Below the pieces are notes generated by a model, which had not been told where the DNA came from, did not search any database, and worked only from the letters and a program-made list of their open reading frames with translations. From NCBI RefSeq assembly GCF_002368095.1, contig NZ_AP018227.1, forward strand, positions 6,712,123 to 6,776,122: DNA of 64,000 nucleotides, in the 5' to 3' direction. The position numbers and the translations under genes were made by a program. The DNA comes from Calothrix parasitica NIES-267 (GTDB lineage: Bacteria; Cyanobacteriota; Cyanobacteriia; Cyanobacteriales; Nostocaceae). This document shows positions 27,201 to 36,215 of the stretch, piece after piece (position 1 is the stretch's first letter; every line of letters starts with the position of its first letter).

Positions 27201-28250
27201 ATGTCTGAAAATTTTTTTCAAGTTAAACCTAAAATTAAGCGTGTTGTTCGGGCTTCTATTTCTTTAATATTTTGCTCTTGTGCTACATTCGTTGGGTTAA
27301 ATATCGCTGATTTATCTAATTCCAAGGTTTTAGCAGTAACTGCTGCTACTCAAGATTTGCAAGCTGCTGGTTTGTTTCAGCAAGGTGTAATGCGTTATAA
27401 CAGTGGTGATTTTCAAGCAGCTGAATTGGCTTTACGTGCTGCTTTAAGTCGCGATCCAAAGCTTGCTTCAGCACGGAATTATTTAGGTAATATTTTTTTA
27501 AAGCAAAATCGTTTGGATGCAGCGATACAAGAATATGGGGAAGCGATTCGTCTCAACCCTAACTTGGCTGAAGGTTACTACAATTTGGGTTTAGCGCTGC
27601 ATAAACAAGAACAATATCAAGCTGCTATTACTGCTTATCGTCAAGCGTTGGTGGTTGAACCAACTATGGCTAATGCAAATTATAATCTCGGTTTGGCACT
27701 GTACCAACAAGGACAGAGTGATGAAGCTATAGCTGCTTATCAGCAATCGATTAATCTTGATAGAAGCAATGCTAATGCTTATTTTAATTTAGGTTTGGCT
27801 TTACAAGAACAAGGAAATACCGCTCAAGCGATTATTGCTTATCGTGAAGTTTTGCAGTTAAGTCCTAAAAATGTTGCAGCATACAATAATTTAGGTAGTT
27901 TATTGACAGCTAGAGGTCAAACTCCTGAAGCAATTGAGACTTATATTCAAGCGATTCGTCGGGTTCCAAATAATCCTACTGCTTATCATAAATTGGGAAT
28001 GGCTTTATACGAACAAGGGGAATATAGAAAAGCACAACAAGTTCTTAAACGCGCTCATAAACAATATCGCAAACAAGGTAATGTGGAGCAAACCGAAGTG
28101 ATTGAAAGCTTGATGCAAGAAATTATTTCATCTAAGAAAAAAAAGCAGCCGGTAGAAGCAGTTGAAGTTGCTCCTGAATCAGAAACGGAACAATCTTTAG
28201 ATAATCGTGAAATCGAATTTTCTCCGGAATCATCTCAGGATACACAATAA
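27201..28250 (+). CDS. Exported or membrane-anchored TPR protein
   Basis: A protein of about 349 residues with an N-terminal hydrophobic segment (ISLIFCSCATFVGLNIADL), which could be a signal peptide or anchor, followed by about seven tetratricopeptide repeats (YYNLGLALHKQEQYQAAITA, AYFNLGLALQEQGNTAQAII) and an acidic tail. TPR proteins act as scaffolds; no partner can be read from the sequence. I prefer the ATG at 27201, with GGGGA 9 nt upstream. The frame is open from a GTG at 27183 and an ATG at 27195 is also possible. A strong terminator follows at 28324. Confidence 0.8.
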   Translation: MSENFFQVKPKIKRVVRASISLIFCSCATFVGLNIADLSNSKVLAVTAATQDLQAAGLFQQGVMRYNSGDFQAAELALRAALSRDPKLASARNYLGNIFLKQNRLDAAIQEYGEAIRLNPNLAEGYYNLGLALHKQEQYQAAITAYRQALVVEPTMANANYNLGLALYQQGQSDEAIAAYQQSINLDRSNANAYFNLGLALQEQGNTAQAIIAYREVLQLSPKNVAAYNNLGSLLTARGQTPEAIETYIQAIRRVPNNPTAYHKLGMALYEQGEYRKAQQVLKRAHKQYRKQGNVEQTEVIESLMQEIISSKKKKQPVEAVEVAPESETEQSLDNREIEFSPESSQDTQ

Positions 28251-28323
28251 AATTTCAACTAAACAAGAATGATAATTAAACAATAATTTTCATGTTTTCA
28301 TAATTGATATCGCAAGATTTAAG

Positions 28324-28354
28324 AACCCGGTTTCTCAGGAAAACCGGGTTTTTT
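28324..28354 (+). terminator. Rho-independent terminator after the TPR gene
   Basis: Stem AACCCGGTTT / AAACCGGGTT (10 bp) with a 7-base loop, followed by six T. It uses the same AAACCCGG family as the inverted repeat at 23951-24014. Confidence 0.85.
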
Positions 28355-28421
28355 CAGTATTTCCTATTCTCTGTTACCTATTTTAATTTAATCAAGAAAT
28401 TTGTAATTAGAATAAATAGCA

Positions 28422-28610
28422 GGGAGCATCCCAAATGTGTAAAAATATCATTTGTCATTGCGAGTGGAACGAAGTGGAACGACGCATTCACCCGAAGGGT
28501 GTGGCTCATCGCAAGACTTTGAGATTGCTTCACTTCGTATGTCCTATCGGACACGCTCCGCTAACGCAATGACAATCACAATCTTAATTTTGCAAAATTG
28601 GGATGCTCCC
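28422..28610. mobile_element. 189-bp MITE with 13-bp inverted ends and 8-bp target duplication
   Basis: The element starts GGGAGCATCCCAA and ends with the exact complement TTGGGATGCTCCC. It is flanked by the direct repeat AAATAGCA at 28414-28421 and 28611-28618, a target-site duplication. Inside lies a second inverted pair, TTGTCATTGCG (28452-28462) and CGCAATGACAA (28565-28575), enclosing smaller palindromes rich in CGAAGTGGAACGA. No transposase is encoded, so it would move by a transposase made elsewhere. Confidence 0.88.
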
Positions 28611-28618
28611 AAATAGCA

Positions 28619-28874
28619 GCTTGACCGCAATATTTATAAAAGAAGGAAGGAGTTAGGAGGAAGAAGGAAGAAGGTAATATATTTTTAAAAAATGCGCGTT
28701 ATGAGTCTAAAACGATATTATTGAAAAAAACAATATTTTAAGGAGCGTAGCGCAAGGGAATATTTACGTCCTTGTTTCATTCACGCGGAGCGTGTGGATC
28801 ATCTCACGTTTTAAAACGTGAGTTCTTCTTCCTTCTTCTTTCTTCCCTCTTACTTCGTGAATTTCTTTGTCTAA
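28619..28874. other. Intergenic palindromes
   Basis: GAAGGA-type repeats at about 28640-28676 and their complement at about 28824-28847 enclose a perfect 20-bp palindrome, CTCACGTTTTAAAACGTGAG (28803-28822). They could fold as one large hairpin. No gene is seen here. Confidence 0.5.
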
Positions 28875-29132
28875 TTAGTTCCAGATAATACCATCTTCTA
28901 TCTGAAAACGCTTTCCGCTGCTGGAAATACGAACTCCTGAAAAATTAATTGCTAAAACCTTTAGCTGTAGTTTCGGTTAAAAGCCTATTTCGTTCCTCTT
29001 GAACTAATTCCTCTACTGACTTACGTGAAGGCATTGAGGTAAAATAGTCCAATGCTGGTAACTTGACATCATCAGCTGGCTATAATGTACTACTTTATCT
29101 TGCTGCCAAGGACAACTATGTTCAAAAATCAT
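28875..29132 (-). pseudogene. Remnant of a MEKHLA-domain protein
   Basis: Decayed coding DNA on the minus strand. From the ATG at 29132 it reads PWQQDKVVHYSQLMMSSYQHW, which fits the N-terminus of MEKHLA-domain proteins (a PAS-related domain). A different frame then reads LDYFTSMPSRKSVEELVQEE and RNRLLTETTAKGFSN up to a stop, and after another shift FSGVRISSSGKRFQIEDGI, ending WN and a stop at 28875. The central part of the domain (about 60 residues) is missing between HW and LDYF. At least two frameshifts and a deletion make it non-functional. The assignment is from memory of the family. Confidence 0.7.
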
Positions 29133-29560
29133 TTTGCCATATTTCTTATAAATATTGATTTTATACAGATTAAGTGTTTTACCGCGCAAATAAATTACAA
29201 CAAATTTAATATAATATAGAATAATTGAGAATTTATCGAAATATTTGCTTTAATAAAGCAAGTTGTTAATCGCACAAGAGTATTAGCGTTTTTTATAAGG
29301 GTATGCTCTAAGACTATCCGAATATCTAACTCGCATAGAATTTGAGCTAATCATTTTGTCTTTAGTCTTCTAAAATTATTTTTAATGAATGATTTTAGAT
29401 AAATGGGATAAGAATAAAAGTCTTTCTTAGTAACGTCTTAAACTCTTCTGCTGTTTTATTCTTAACTTTCATACTTTAGCTATTTTTAAAGTATTTTTGA
29501 CAATAGTTGGAGATACACAGCAGTTTAAATGAATTAAAGACATTACCTTTAAGATTAATT
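29133..29560. other. AT-rich upstream region of the kinase gene
   Basis: Over 400 bases of AT-rich DNA with no recognised gene or strong repeat. It should include the promoter of the histidine kinase gene. Confidence 0.5.
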
Positions 29561-31258
29561 ATGTCTCAAAATCAGCAGCGTATTGTGCTTGTTGTAGATG
29601 ATAGTTTGGAAGACCGAGAAATTTATCGACGATACCTTGAACAAGATAATAAAAACAGTTACACCATATTAGAAGCTGAATCGGGAGAGGAAGGATTAGA
29701 GCTATCTGCACATAATATAGATGCAGTTTTACTCGATTTTATGCTACCTGATTTTGATGGTTTAGAACTTTTAAGAGAATTAAAAGCAAAACCACATTTA
29801 AGAAATTTACCAATTATTCTTCTTACAGGTCATGGAGATGAAACAATAGCGGTAAAAGCTATAAAAGCAGGAGCGCAAGATTATCTCGTTAAGGGAAAAA
29901 TTACATCTCAAGGATTACGATTTGCTGTAGATTCTGCTATTAAAACGGCTGATTTACAAGCTAAAATTGAACAACAAGCTCAGCGAGAAAGTTTAATATT
30001 ACAAATTACTCAACAAATTCGTCAGTCTCTTGAATTAGATAAAGTTCTCGATACAACTGTGAATGAAGTTAGAAGATTTTTGCGAACCGACCGAGTCGTA
30101 ATTTTCCGCTTTAATAAAGATTGGAGCGGTGCAGCAATAAGTGAATCTGTAGCTCCTGAATATATCTCTATATTATCAAAAGAAATATATGACCCTTGTT
30201 TTGGTAAAAGTTATATTAGACAGTATCAGCAAGGACATGTGAGAAGTGTATCAAACCTTGATGATACAAAATTAAGTCAATGTTACGTTGATATGTTGGC
30301 TGAGTTTCAGGTAAAAGCTAATTTAGTTGTACCAATTTTGTTAGATGAAGGTTTGTGGGGTTTATTAATTGCTCATCATTGTTCTGCTGGGAGAAAATGG
30401 CAGCAGGTAGAAATAGAATTGCTTCAACAATTATCAACTCAAGTTAGTATAGCCATTCAGCAATCGGAATTATATCATCAACTCCAGCAAGAACTTGCAG
30501 AAAGAAAGCGTTCTGAAGCAGCATTACGTGAAAGCGAAGAAAGTTTGCGAGAAACGAATGCTAGCTTATTAGAAATGACCAATCAATATAAGCAGCGCAA
30601 TCAAGAATTAGACCAGTTTGCTTATATAGTCTCTCATGATTTGAAAGCACCGTTACGAGCAATAGCTAATATCTCGAATTGGATTGTAGAAGATTTAGGG
30701 GATAAAGTCGAAGCTGAAGTTCAAAATCATATTAATATTTTGCAAGCGAGATTGCACCATATGCAAAATTTGATAGATAGTCTTTTAAATTATTCACGAG
30801 TGGGAAGAACCCAAACAGCGGTAGAAAATATCTCTGTAGATGATTTGCTCTGTGAAATAATTAATTATCTTCATCCATCATCAGAGTTTGATATAGTCAT
30901 CAATCCAAATATGCCTATTTTACAAGGTAGAAAAATTATTTTACAACAGGTATTTGCTAACTTAATTAGTAATGCTATCAAGCATCATCATCGCGACCAT
31001 GGAAAAGTAGAAATATCAGTTAGAGATTTAGAACATTTCTATGAATTTAGCGTTATAGATGATGGTCCGGGAATTGCTCCGGAATATCATGATAAAATTT
31101 TTCGTATTTTCCAAACCCTCGAATCAAAACACAAAACTGATAGTACCGGAATTGGTTTAGCTATTGTTAAAAAGATTATTGAAACTGAAGGTGGTAAAAT
31201 TTCACTTGAATCACAATTGAATCAAGGTACAAAGTTCAGTTTTACTTGGTTGAAGTAA
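29561..31258 (+). CDS. REC-GAF-histidine kinase with phytochrome-type GAF
   Basis: A 565-residue signalling protein. The N-terminal receiver (about 7-125) has D59 in LLDFMLPDFDG. A GAF domain (about 150-300) resembles phytochrome and cyanobacteriochrome GAFs: it has VIFRFN, a DPCF tetrad (D211-F214) and LSQCYVDMLAEFQVKANLVV, with C241 where bilin is attached in such domains but Tyr in place of the usual His. A coiled link leads to the kinase with H359 in YIVSHDLKAPLRAI and ATPase motifs DDGPGIAP and GIGLAIVKKI. I start at the ATG at 29561; an upstream TTG at 29507 adds 18 residues. There is no membrane segment. Light sensing is possible but not shown. Confidence 0.85.
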   Translation: MSQNQQRIVLVVDDSLEDREIYRRYLEQDNKNSYTILEAESGEEGLELSAHNIDAVLLDFMLPDFDGLELLRELKAKPHLRNLPIILLTGHGDETIAVKAIKAGAQDYLVKGKITSQGLRFAVDSAIKTADLQAKIEQQAQRESLILQITQQIRQSLELDKVLDTTVNEVRRFLRTDRVVIFRFNKDWSGAAISESVAPEYISILSKEIYDPCFGKSYIRQYQQGHVRSVSNLDDTKLSQCYVDMLAEFQVKANLVVPILLDEGLWGLLIAHHCSAGRKWQQVEIELLQQLSTQVSIAIQQSELYHQLQQELAERKRSEAALRESEESLRETNASLLEMTNQYKQRNQELDQFAYIVSHDLKAPLRAIANISNWIVEDLGDKVEAEVQNHINILQARLHHMQNLIDSLLNYSRVGRTQTAVENISVDDLLCEIINYLHPSSEFDIVINPNMPILQGRKIILQQVFANLISNAIKHHHRDHGKVEISVRDLEHFYEFSVIDDGPGIAPEYHDKIFRIFQTLESKHKTDSTGIGLAIVKKIIETEGGKISLESQLNQGTKFSFTWLK

Positions 31259-31556
31259 AGTTATGATTATAGAGAAAAGGGAACAGGGAATAGGAAATAG
31301 AGGAAAAAATTATATTAAAGCAATTCAATAATATTCTTAAATCTAATAAATAAAATTTAAATAAAAAAGGTGAGCAAAACCCACCATTATAATGTATTCG
31401 CCAAATCTACTTGTTTATAGATTCAACTTGAAATTAAACTATTTCGGAAAAATACGGTGATTATATTATGTTTCAAAAAATACATTTATGTATAATTTTA
31501 AAACAATTTATCATAAATTCTATCCTTTACTTGCTACTTGCTACTTGCTACTTCCT
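31259..31556. other. Convergent spacer
   Basis: This gap between the kinase gene and ridA holds GGGAATA-like repeats after 31270 and GCTACTT heptamers at 31530-31556. Nothing gene-like is seen. Confidence 0.5.
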
Positions 31557-31946
31557 TTAAACCATCGCAATACATTCAATTTCCACCAAAACATCCTTGG
31601 GTAAACGCGAAACCTCAACACAAGCGCGTGCGGGAGCGGTAGCTTCATCAAAGTATTTTGCATAAACTGCATTCACCGCCGCAAAATCACCCATGTCTTT
31701 CAAAAACACGGTAGTTTTTACAACATTTTCAAACTTAGCACCGGCTTCAGTTAAAATAGCTTCTAAATTGCTCATCACCCGTTCCGTTTGCTTCGTCACA
31801 TCATCCGTATAGACAACATTACCCGCTCTCGGGTCAATAGCAATTTGTCCAGCAACGAAAAGCATTTGACCGGATGCTATTACAGCTTGATTGTAAGGCC
31901 CAACGGGTGCGGGAGCATTATCAGTTTTAATAACTTTACGAGTCAT
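31557..31946 (-). CDS. ridA: RidA family deaminase (YjgF/YER057c/UK114)
   Basis: A 129-residue protein of normal length. RidA hydrolyses reactive enamine/imine intermediates made by PLP enzymes such as threonine dehydratase. Family signatures are NAPAPVGPYNQAVIASGQML, FVAGQIAIDP, TVFLKDMGDFAAVNAVYAKYF and PARACVEVSRLPKDVLVEIE, including the conserved Arg and Glu of the active site. It lies 31 bp after the pentapeptide gene on the same strand; co-transcription is likely, but a functional link is not obvious. Confidence 0.94.
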   Translation of the reverse strand: MTRKVIKTDNAPAPVGPYNQAVIASGQMLFVAGQIAIDPRAGNVVYTDDVTKQTERVMSNLEAILTEAGAKFENVVKTTVFLKDMGDFAAVNAVYAKYFDEATAPARACVEVSRLPKDVLVEIECIAMV

Positions 31947-31977
31947 AGATACTACCTGAGAAAAATCAGTTTTTTGT

Positions 31978-32790
31978 TTATGGGATTCTATCTGTGTTTG
32001 ATAGATTTCCCCCGAAAAGCATTATCGCACCAGTTAGGTCTGCATTTTCAAAAGTCGCTCCATAAATATTCGCGTTGCTTAAATCGGCTTTTTTTAGATT
32101 TGCGTTATTTAGGTTGGCTTTCGTGAGATTAGTGTTTTGTAAATCTGCTCCTTGGAGATTTGCATCTTGTAAACAAGCTTTTGTTAGGTTTGCTTTATTT
32201 AGATATACTCCGACCAAATCAGAATTAGCTAAATTCACTCCTGATAAATCACATTGCTTTAAATCCGCTCCCCTGAGTTTGCAATTTTGGAGATTGGTAT
32301 TTTTAAATGATGTATTGTTTAAATCTGCTTGAGTTAAATCAGTTTCAGCTAAGTTTACTTGAATAAACCTCGTACTATTTAACTTAGCCCCTACAAGATT
32401 GGCTTTGAATAAAGACGTTTTATTGAACTCTACATTAATTAGTTCAGTATCGCTAAGATTAGCATTGTCCAAATTAGCATTATTGAATTTAGCATTGTTC
32501 ATATTAGCTTTACCTAAATCAGCACCATTAAGCTCAGCTAAAGTAAAATTTGCATAACAAGCATTTATTTCACATAAATTTGCTTCTATTAAAGATGCTC
32601 TACTTAAATTTGCAGAATAAAGATTTGCTTCACTCAAATTGACTTGATTTAAATCACATCCAGCTAAATCCGCTGATTCTAAATTGATTCCACTTAAATC
32701 TACACCTTGAAAATTCAATCCTCTCAGGTTTAATTCTTTAAAGGTTCTCTCACCAGCTTTATATTTTTCTAAAAGTTCTTCAGCGTTCAT
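31978..32790 (-). CDS. Cytoplasmic pentapeptide-repeat protein
   Basis: A 270-residue protein made almost entirely of pentapeptide repeats (about 48 units of A(N/D)LXX, for example ANLDNANLSDTELINVEF), which should fold as a long right-handed quadrilateral beta helix. It opens MNAEELLEKYKAGERTFKEL, a common lead in cyanobacterial pentapeptide proteins. There is no signal peptide. Some family members mimic DNA and protect gyrase, but most have no assigned role. The antisense strand is also open because of the repeat; only the minus-strand frame makes sense. Confidence 0.87.
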   Translation of the reverse strand: MNAEELLEKYKAGERTFKELNLRGLNFQGVDLSGINLESADLAGCDLNQVNLSEANLYSANLSRASLIEANLCEINACYANFTLAELNGADLGKANMNNAKFNNANLDNANLSDTELINVEFNKTSLFKANLVGAKLNSTRFIQVNLAETDLTQADLNNTSFKNTNLQNCKLRGADLKQCDLSGVNLANSDLVGVYLNKANLTKACLQDANLQGADLQNTNLTKANLNNANLKKADLSNANIYGATFENADLTGAIMLFGGNLSNTDRIP

Positions 32791-33149
32791 GATGCACCTT
32801 TAAATACAATTTATCCAGTATAATCGCGTTATTTTGTGTTAAAGGTGACTCAAGATAGGATGTTGGGTTTCACTTTGTTCCACCCAACCTACGAGTAATT
32901 TATAAAATGGGCGATCGCCTTTCGGGTGTTTAAATGTTAGATGGTAACAACGCACCGTAAATCCTGATGTCAAAGCATCCATAAAACAGTACGTTAAGCA
33001 TGAAACATACATATCTTGTTACAATCCAAATTTATAATTGCGCCATAACACACCCGATAAATTAACTCACGCAGGTGGGTTTTGCTTGTCTAGACGCGGT
33101 TTCAACCGCCGGTTAAAACTCACCCCAAACAATCCAAAATCCAAAATTC
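32791..33149. other. Spacer with dispersed palindromes and a HIP1 site
   Basis: In this 359-bp gap a hairpin, TTGGGT/ACCCAA, lies near 32882-32906, a common cyanobacterial repeat. A HIP1 octamer lies at about 32909-32916. CCAAAAT-type repeats end the region. No gene is seen. Confidence 0.5.
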
Positions 33150-33578
33150 CTAAACCCTCGGTCTTATCCCATAATGACGATATCGCCAATAATCCTGCAA
33201 AATCTCCGAATGGTCAAAACATAAATTACCGGGTACATTCCAAGATTCAAACACCGCTGCATCTTTAGCATCATCACCCGCTTTCGGCTCTCCTTTTGCA
33301 GTCGCAATAAACACAATGCTGATAGTATGTTTGCGCGAATCGCGTTTGGGGTCGGAATATACGTGAAACTGTTCTACCAACTCTACTTCCAAACCAATTT
33401 CTTCCAAAGCTTCCCTTTTCGCTGCGGTCTCTACAGCTTCACCATAATCAACAAAACCGCCAGGAATAGCCCAACCGAGGGGTTCGTAATGTCTTTCGAT
33501 TAATACTATTGGTCGATGTGGTTTATCAATTAACTCGATGATGATATCTACTGTAGGAGCAGGATTTCGGTAGGTCAT
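33150..33578 (-). CDS. Nudix hydrolase
   Basis: A 142-residue Nudix protein that should cleave a nucleoside diphosphate linked to another group. The Nudix box matches the full consensus: [20 protein letters not shown] followed by EIGL. The substrate cannot be read from the sequence; the size and the [19 protein letters not shown] segment resemble ADP-ribose or nucleotide-sugar type members. The start is ATG at 33578. It is divergent from malQ. Confidence 0.9.
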   Translation of the reverse strand: MTYRNPAPTVDIIIELIDKPHRPIVLIERHYEPLGWAIPGGFVDYGEAVETAAKREALEEIGLEVELVEQFHVYSDPKRDSRKHTISIVFIATAKGEPKAGDDAKDAAVFESWNVPGNLCFDHSEILQDYWRYRHYGIRPRV

Positions 33579-33734
33579 AATAATGTGAATGGGGAATAGG
33601 AGAGAGGGGGAAGAGGGGGAAAAGGGGGAAGATAATTACCAATTCCCAATTCCTAACAACTAACCACTAACAACTAACAACTAAGATTGTGATAGATTCG
33701 ATTGGATACGCTTTTTCTATAGTGCGGATAATTT

Positions 33735-35240
33735 ATGCCTTTTCCTAGAAGCAGCGGTATTTTACTTCATCCTACTAGTTTTCCCAGTCGCTTTGGTATA
33801 GGCGACTTGGGTAATGAAGCTTACCGTTTTATTGATTTTCTTAAAGATGGTTCTCAGCAGTATTGGCAAATTCTACCTCTAGGTCCGACTGGTTTTGGTA
33901 ATTCTCCTTATATGTGCTATTCAGCTTTAGCAGGTAATCCGTTGTTGATTAGCCCGGATAAGTTGCACGAAGCCGGTTTATTAAATGATGATGATTTTAA
34001 TAATTTACCTGAGTTTCCGCTCGATAAGGTAGATTATCAACAGGTAGAATCGGCTAAAATTCCTTTATTAAAAACAGCTTGTTCTAATTTCAAAGCTAAT
34101 CATACAAAAGAACAGCTAAAAGCATTTGAAGAATTTTGCTATTCCAAAGCTTATTGGCTGGATGATTATAGTTTATTTATGGCTCTTAAGGATAGTACCG
34201 GAGGAGCAAGCTGGAATAGTTGGGATAAGGATATTGCTAAACGCAAACCCAGAGCCATAGAAAAGGCAAAAAAAGATTTAGAAAAGGAAGTTTTTTATCA
34301 CAAATTTCTTCAGTTTCAATTTTACAGTCAATGGTCGGATTTGAGAAAATACGCTAATGATTGTAATGTTCAAATTGTCGGCGATATTCCTATTTATGTA
34401 GCTCACGATAGCGCCGATGTTTGGGGAAATCCAGAGAATTTTTGTTTGGATAAAGATACCGGAGCAGCTTCGTTAATGGCTGGAGTTCCACCAGATTACT
34501 TTAGCGCTACCGGTCAATTGTGGGGAAATCCCGTTTACGATTGGAAGCAGTTAGAAAAGCAAAAGTTTAAATGGTGGGTACAGCGTTTTGAAGCGATGCT
34601 CGATTATGTTGATATTATTCGTATCGACCATTTCCGAGGATTTGAATCTTATTGGGCCGTACCTTTAGGTGAAGAAACTGCTGTAAATGGTAAGTGGATT
34701 GAAGCACCTGGAGATAAGTTGTTTGAAACTATCAAAAAACAACTTGGTACTTTACCCGTACTAGCTGAAGATTTAGGAACTATCACCCCAGAAGTCGAAG
34801 CTTTACGCGATAAATTTGAATTTCCCGGTATGAAGGTTTTGCAGTTTGCTTTTGGTGGAGATGCTAGCAATCCTTATTTACCTTTTAACGTCCAAGAAAA
34901 TAATTGTGTAATTTACACCGGAACTCATGACAACGACACTACTGTCGGTTGGTATGAGCAAGCCAGCGATACCGAAAAATACAACTTAAATTTCTATTTA
35001 GGTTCTATTAGTCCCGACGGTGTGCATTGGGATTTGATTCGTTTAGCTTTGGGTTCGGTTGCGAATGTCGCAATTTTCCCCCTACAGGATATTTTGGGAT
35101 TGGGTTCCAATGCTCGGATGAATATTCCGTCGTTTGGTGAAGGTAACTGGGAATGGAGATATCGACCTGAAGCAATGAATCCCGAACTCTCCGACCGGAT
35201 GAAGCATTTCGTCCAATTTTTCGGAAGAGCACCAAATTGA
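33735..35240 (+). CDS. malQ: 4-alpha-glucanotransferase (amylomaltase)
   Basis: A 501-residue GH77 enzyme that moves alpha-1,4-glucan segments between chains during glycogen turnover. It opens RSSGILLHPTSFPSRFGIGD, and the catalytic residues can be placed: nucleophile D298 in IRIDHFRGF, acid/base E345 in LAEDLGTITPEV, and D399 in TGTHDNDTTVGW. Length is normal for the short (thermus-like) type. It stands alone, divergent from the Nudix gene. Confidence 0.96.
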   Translation: MPFPRSSGILLHPTSFPSRFGIGDLGNEAYRFIDFLKDGSQQYWQILPLGPTGFGNSPYMCYSALAGNPLLISPDKLHEAGLLNDDDFNNLPEFPLDKVDYQQVESAKIPLLKTACSNFKANHTKEQLKAFEEFCYSKAYWLDDYSLFMALKDSTGGASWNSWDKDIAKRKPRAIEKAKKDLEKEVFYHKFLQFQFYSQWSDLRKYANDCNVQIVGDIPIYVAHDSADVWGNPENFCLDKDTGAASLMAGVPPDYFSATGQLWGNPVYDWKQLEKQKFKWWVQRFEAMLDYVDIIRIDHFRGFESYWAVPLGEETAVNGKWIEAPGDKLFETIKKQLGTLPVLAEDLGTITPEVEALRDKFEFPGMKVLQFAFGGDASNPYLPFNVQENNCVIYTGTHDNDTTVGWYEQASDTEKYNLNFYLGSISPDGVHWDLIRLALGSVANVAIFPLQDILGLGSNARMNIPSFGEGNWEWRYRPEAMNPELSDRMKHFVQFFGRAPN

Positions 35241-35262
35241 GAAGATGGGTAAGAGGTAAGGG

Positions 35263-35300
35263 GTAATTCGTAATTCGTAATTCGTAATTCGTAATTCGCA
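35263..35300. repeat. TAATTCG heptamer repeat
   Basis: Five perfect tandem copies of the 7-bp unit TAATTCG after malQ. TTACCAA-type units follow at about 35350-35397 and run up to the end of the RodZ-like gene. Confidence 0.92.
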
Positions 35301-35392
35301 AGAAATAAGAAGTTAAAGATTGTGAATTACAACTTTTTACTTATCTATATCAATTACCTATTACCAATTACCGATTACCTATTACCCACTAC

Positions 35393-36187
35393 CTAATTCA
35401 AAGCGACTCGAAGCTGTTCAACTTTTCCGGGTTGACCCATTTTTTTGGCTTCTTGCTGATTGACACTAACTAAAACTCCTCCAGCGTTTCCTGCTTTAAC
35501 GGTAAGTTCTTTTTGTGCTTTCCAAGTACGTTTACTTCCTTCTTCTAAAGTTCCTTCAAAGGTGGTTTTACCATCTGCTATGACCTGAATCCAAGATGAT
35601 TCTTTGAGGGTAACTCCAATTTGAACTTCTTTTTTATTTTTTGAAAAGCTATTTGTTTGTGTTACCGATTCTGGTTTACTTGGAGTTGGTTTGTTATTAG
35701 CAGAAGCACTTGTTCTTTGCTGCTGTTGATTCTGATTCGCAATCATTGTGGCTCCATTCAACCAAGTTGATAAACCACTCACAGAACCAACAGTTATCAA
35801 TACATACAATAAATAAAAATGAACGGGACGCAGTTTGATAAATGACGGATTTTTCCAAACGGGTTTGAGAACTACTCTACTCGTACCGATAGGAAATGTA
35901 TTAGCAAATTCTGCCCCGTTAAAACCTAATGCATGAGCATAGCGTCTGAGCAAACCTTGAATATAAACTGGTTCTGGTAAATCATCCAAGTTCGCTTCTT
36001 CTATACTCTGCACCAGCTTTCGGGGAATTTTTGTATAGTTCACCACGTCTTCCAAGGTAAAGCCATACTTTTCACGTGTAGCTTTTAGCTGTGCCCCGAG
36101 CTGTGTTAATTTCTCCGCTCTTTGTTCTTCTATAGAAGTTGTAGGAGCTATTTTTTCTTTTTCTTCCTTCTTCTTAAACCACTTCAT
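35393..36187 (-). CDS. RodZ-like helix-turn-helix membrane protein
   Basis: A 264-residue protein with the RodZ layout. A basic start leads to an N-terminal HTH (LGAQLKATREKYGFTLEDVV, residues about 32-95), a membrane helix (FYLLYVLITVGSVSGLSTWL, about 125-145), a Gln/Ser/Thr-rich linker and a DUF4115-type beta domain (SWIQVIADGKTTFEGTLEEG). RodZ links MreB to the cell-wall elongation complex; some cyanobacterial versions may act as regulators. AAGGAGC lies 10 nt before the ATG. It follows the pseudouridine synthase gene by 28 bp, so the two are probably an operon. Confidence 0.85.
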   Translation of the reverse strand: MKWFKKKEEKEKIAPTTSIEEQRAEKLTQLGAQLKATREKYGFTLEDVVNYTKIPRKLVQSIEEANLDDLPEPVYIQGLLRRYAHALGFNGAEFANTFPIGTSRVVLKPVWKNPSFIKLRPVHFYLLYVLITVGSVSGLSTWLNGATMIANQNQQQQRTSASANNKPTPSKPESVTQTNSFSKNKKEVQIGVTLKESSWIQVIADGKTTFEGTLEEGSKRTWKAQKELTVKAGNAGGVLVSVNQQEAKKMGQPGKVEQLRVALN

Positions 36188-36215
36188 CTGTTTGTGCGCT
36201 CCTTGGCCAGCTTCA

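Noticed and set aside
28452-28575. Separate small gene within the MITE
   Set aside because: The open frames there are short and made of palindromic repeat DNA.
32075-32332. Plus-strand frame opposite the pentapeptide gene
   Set aside because: The periodic FALFRLA-type pattern is the reverse of the ANLXX repeats.
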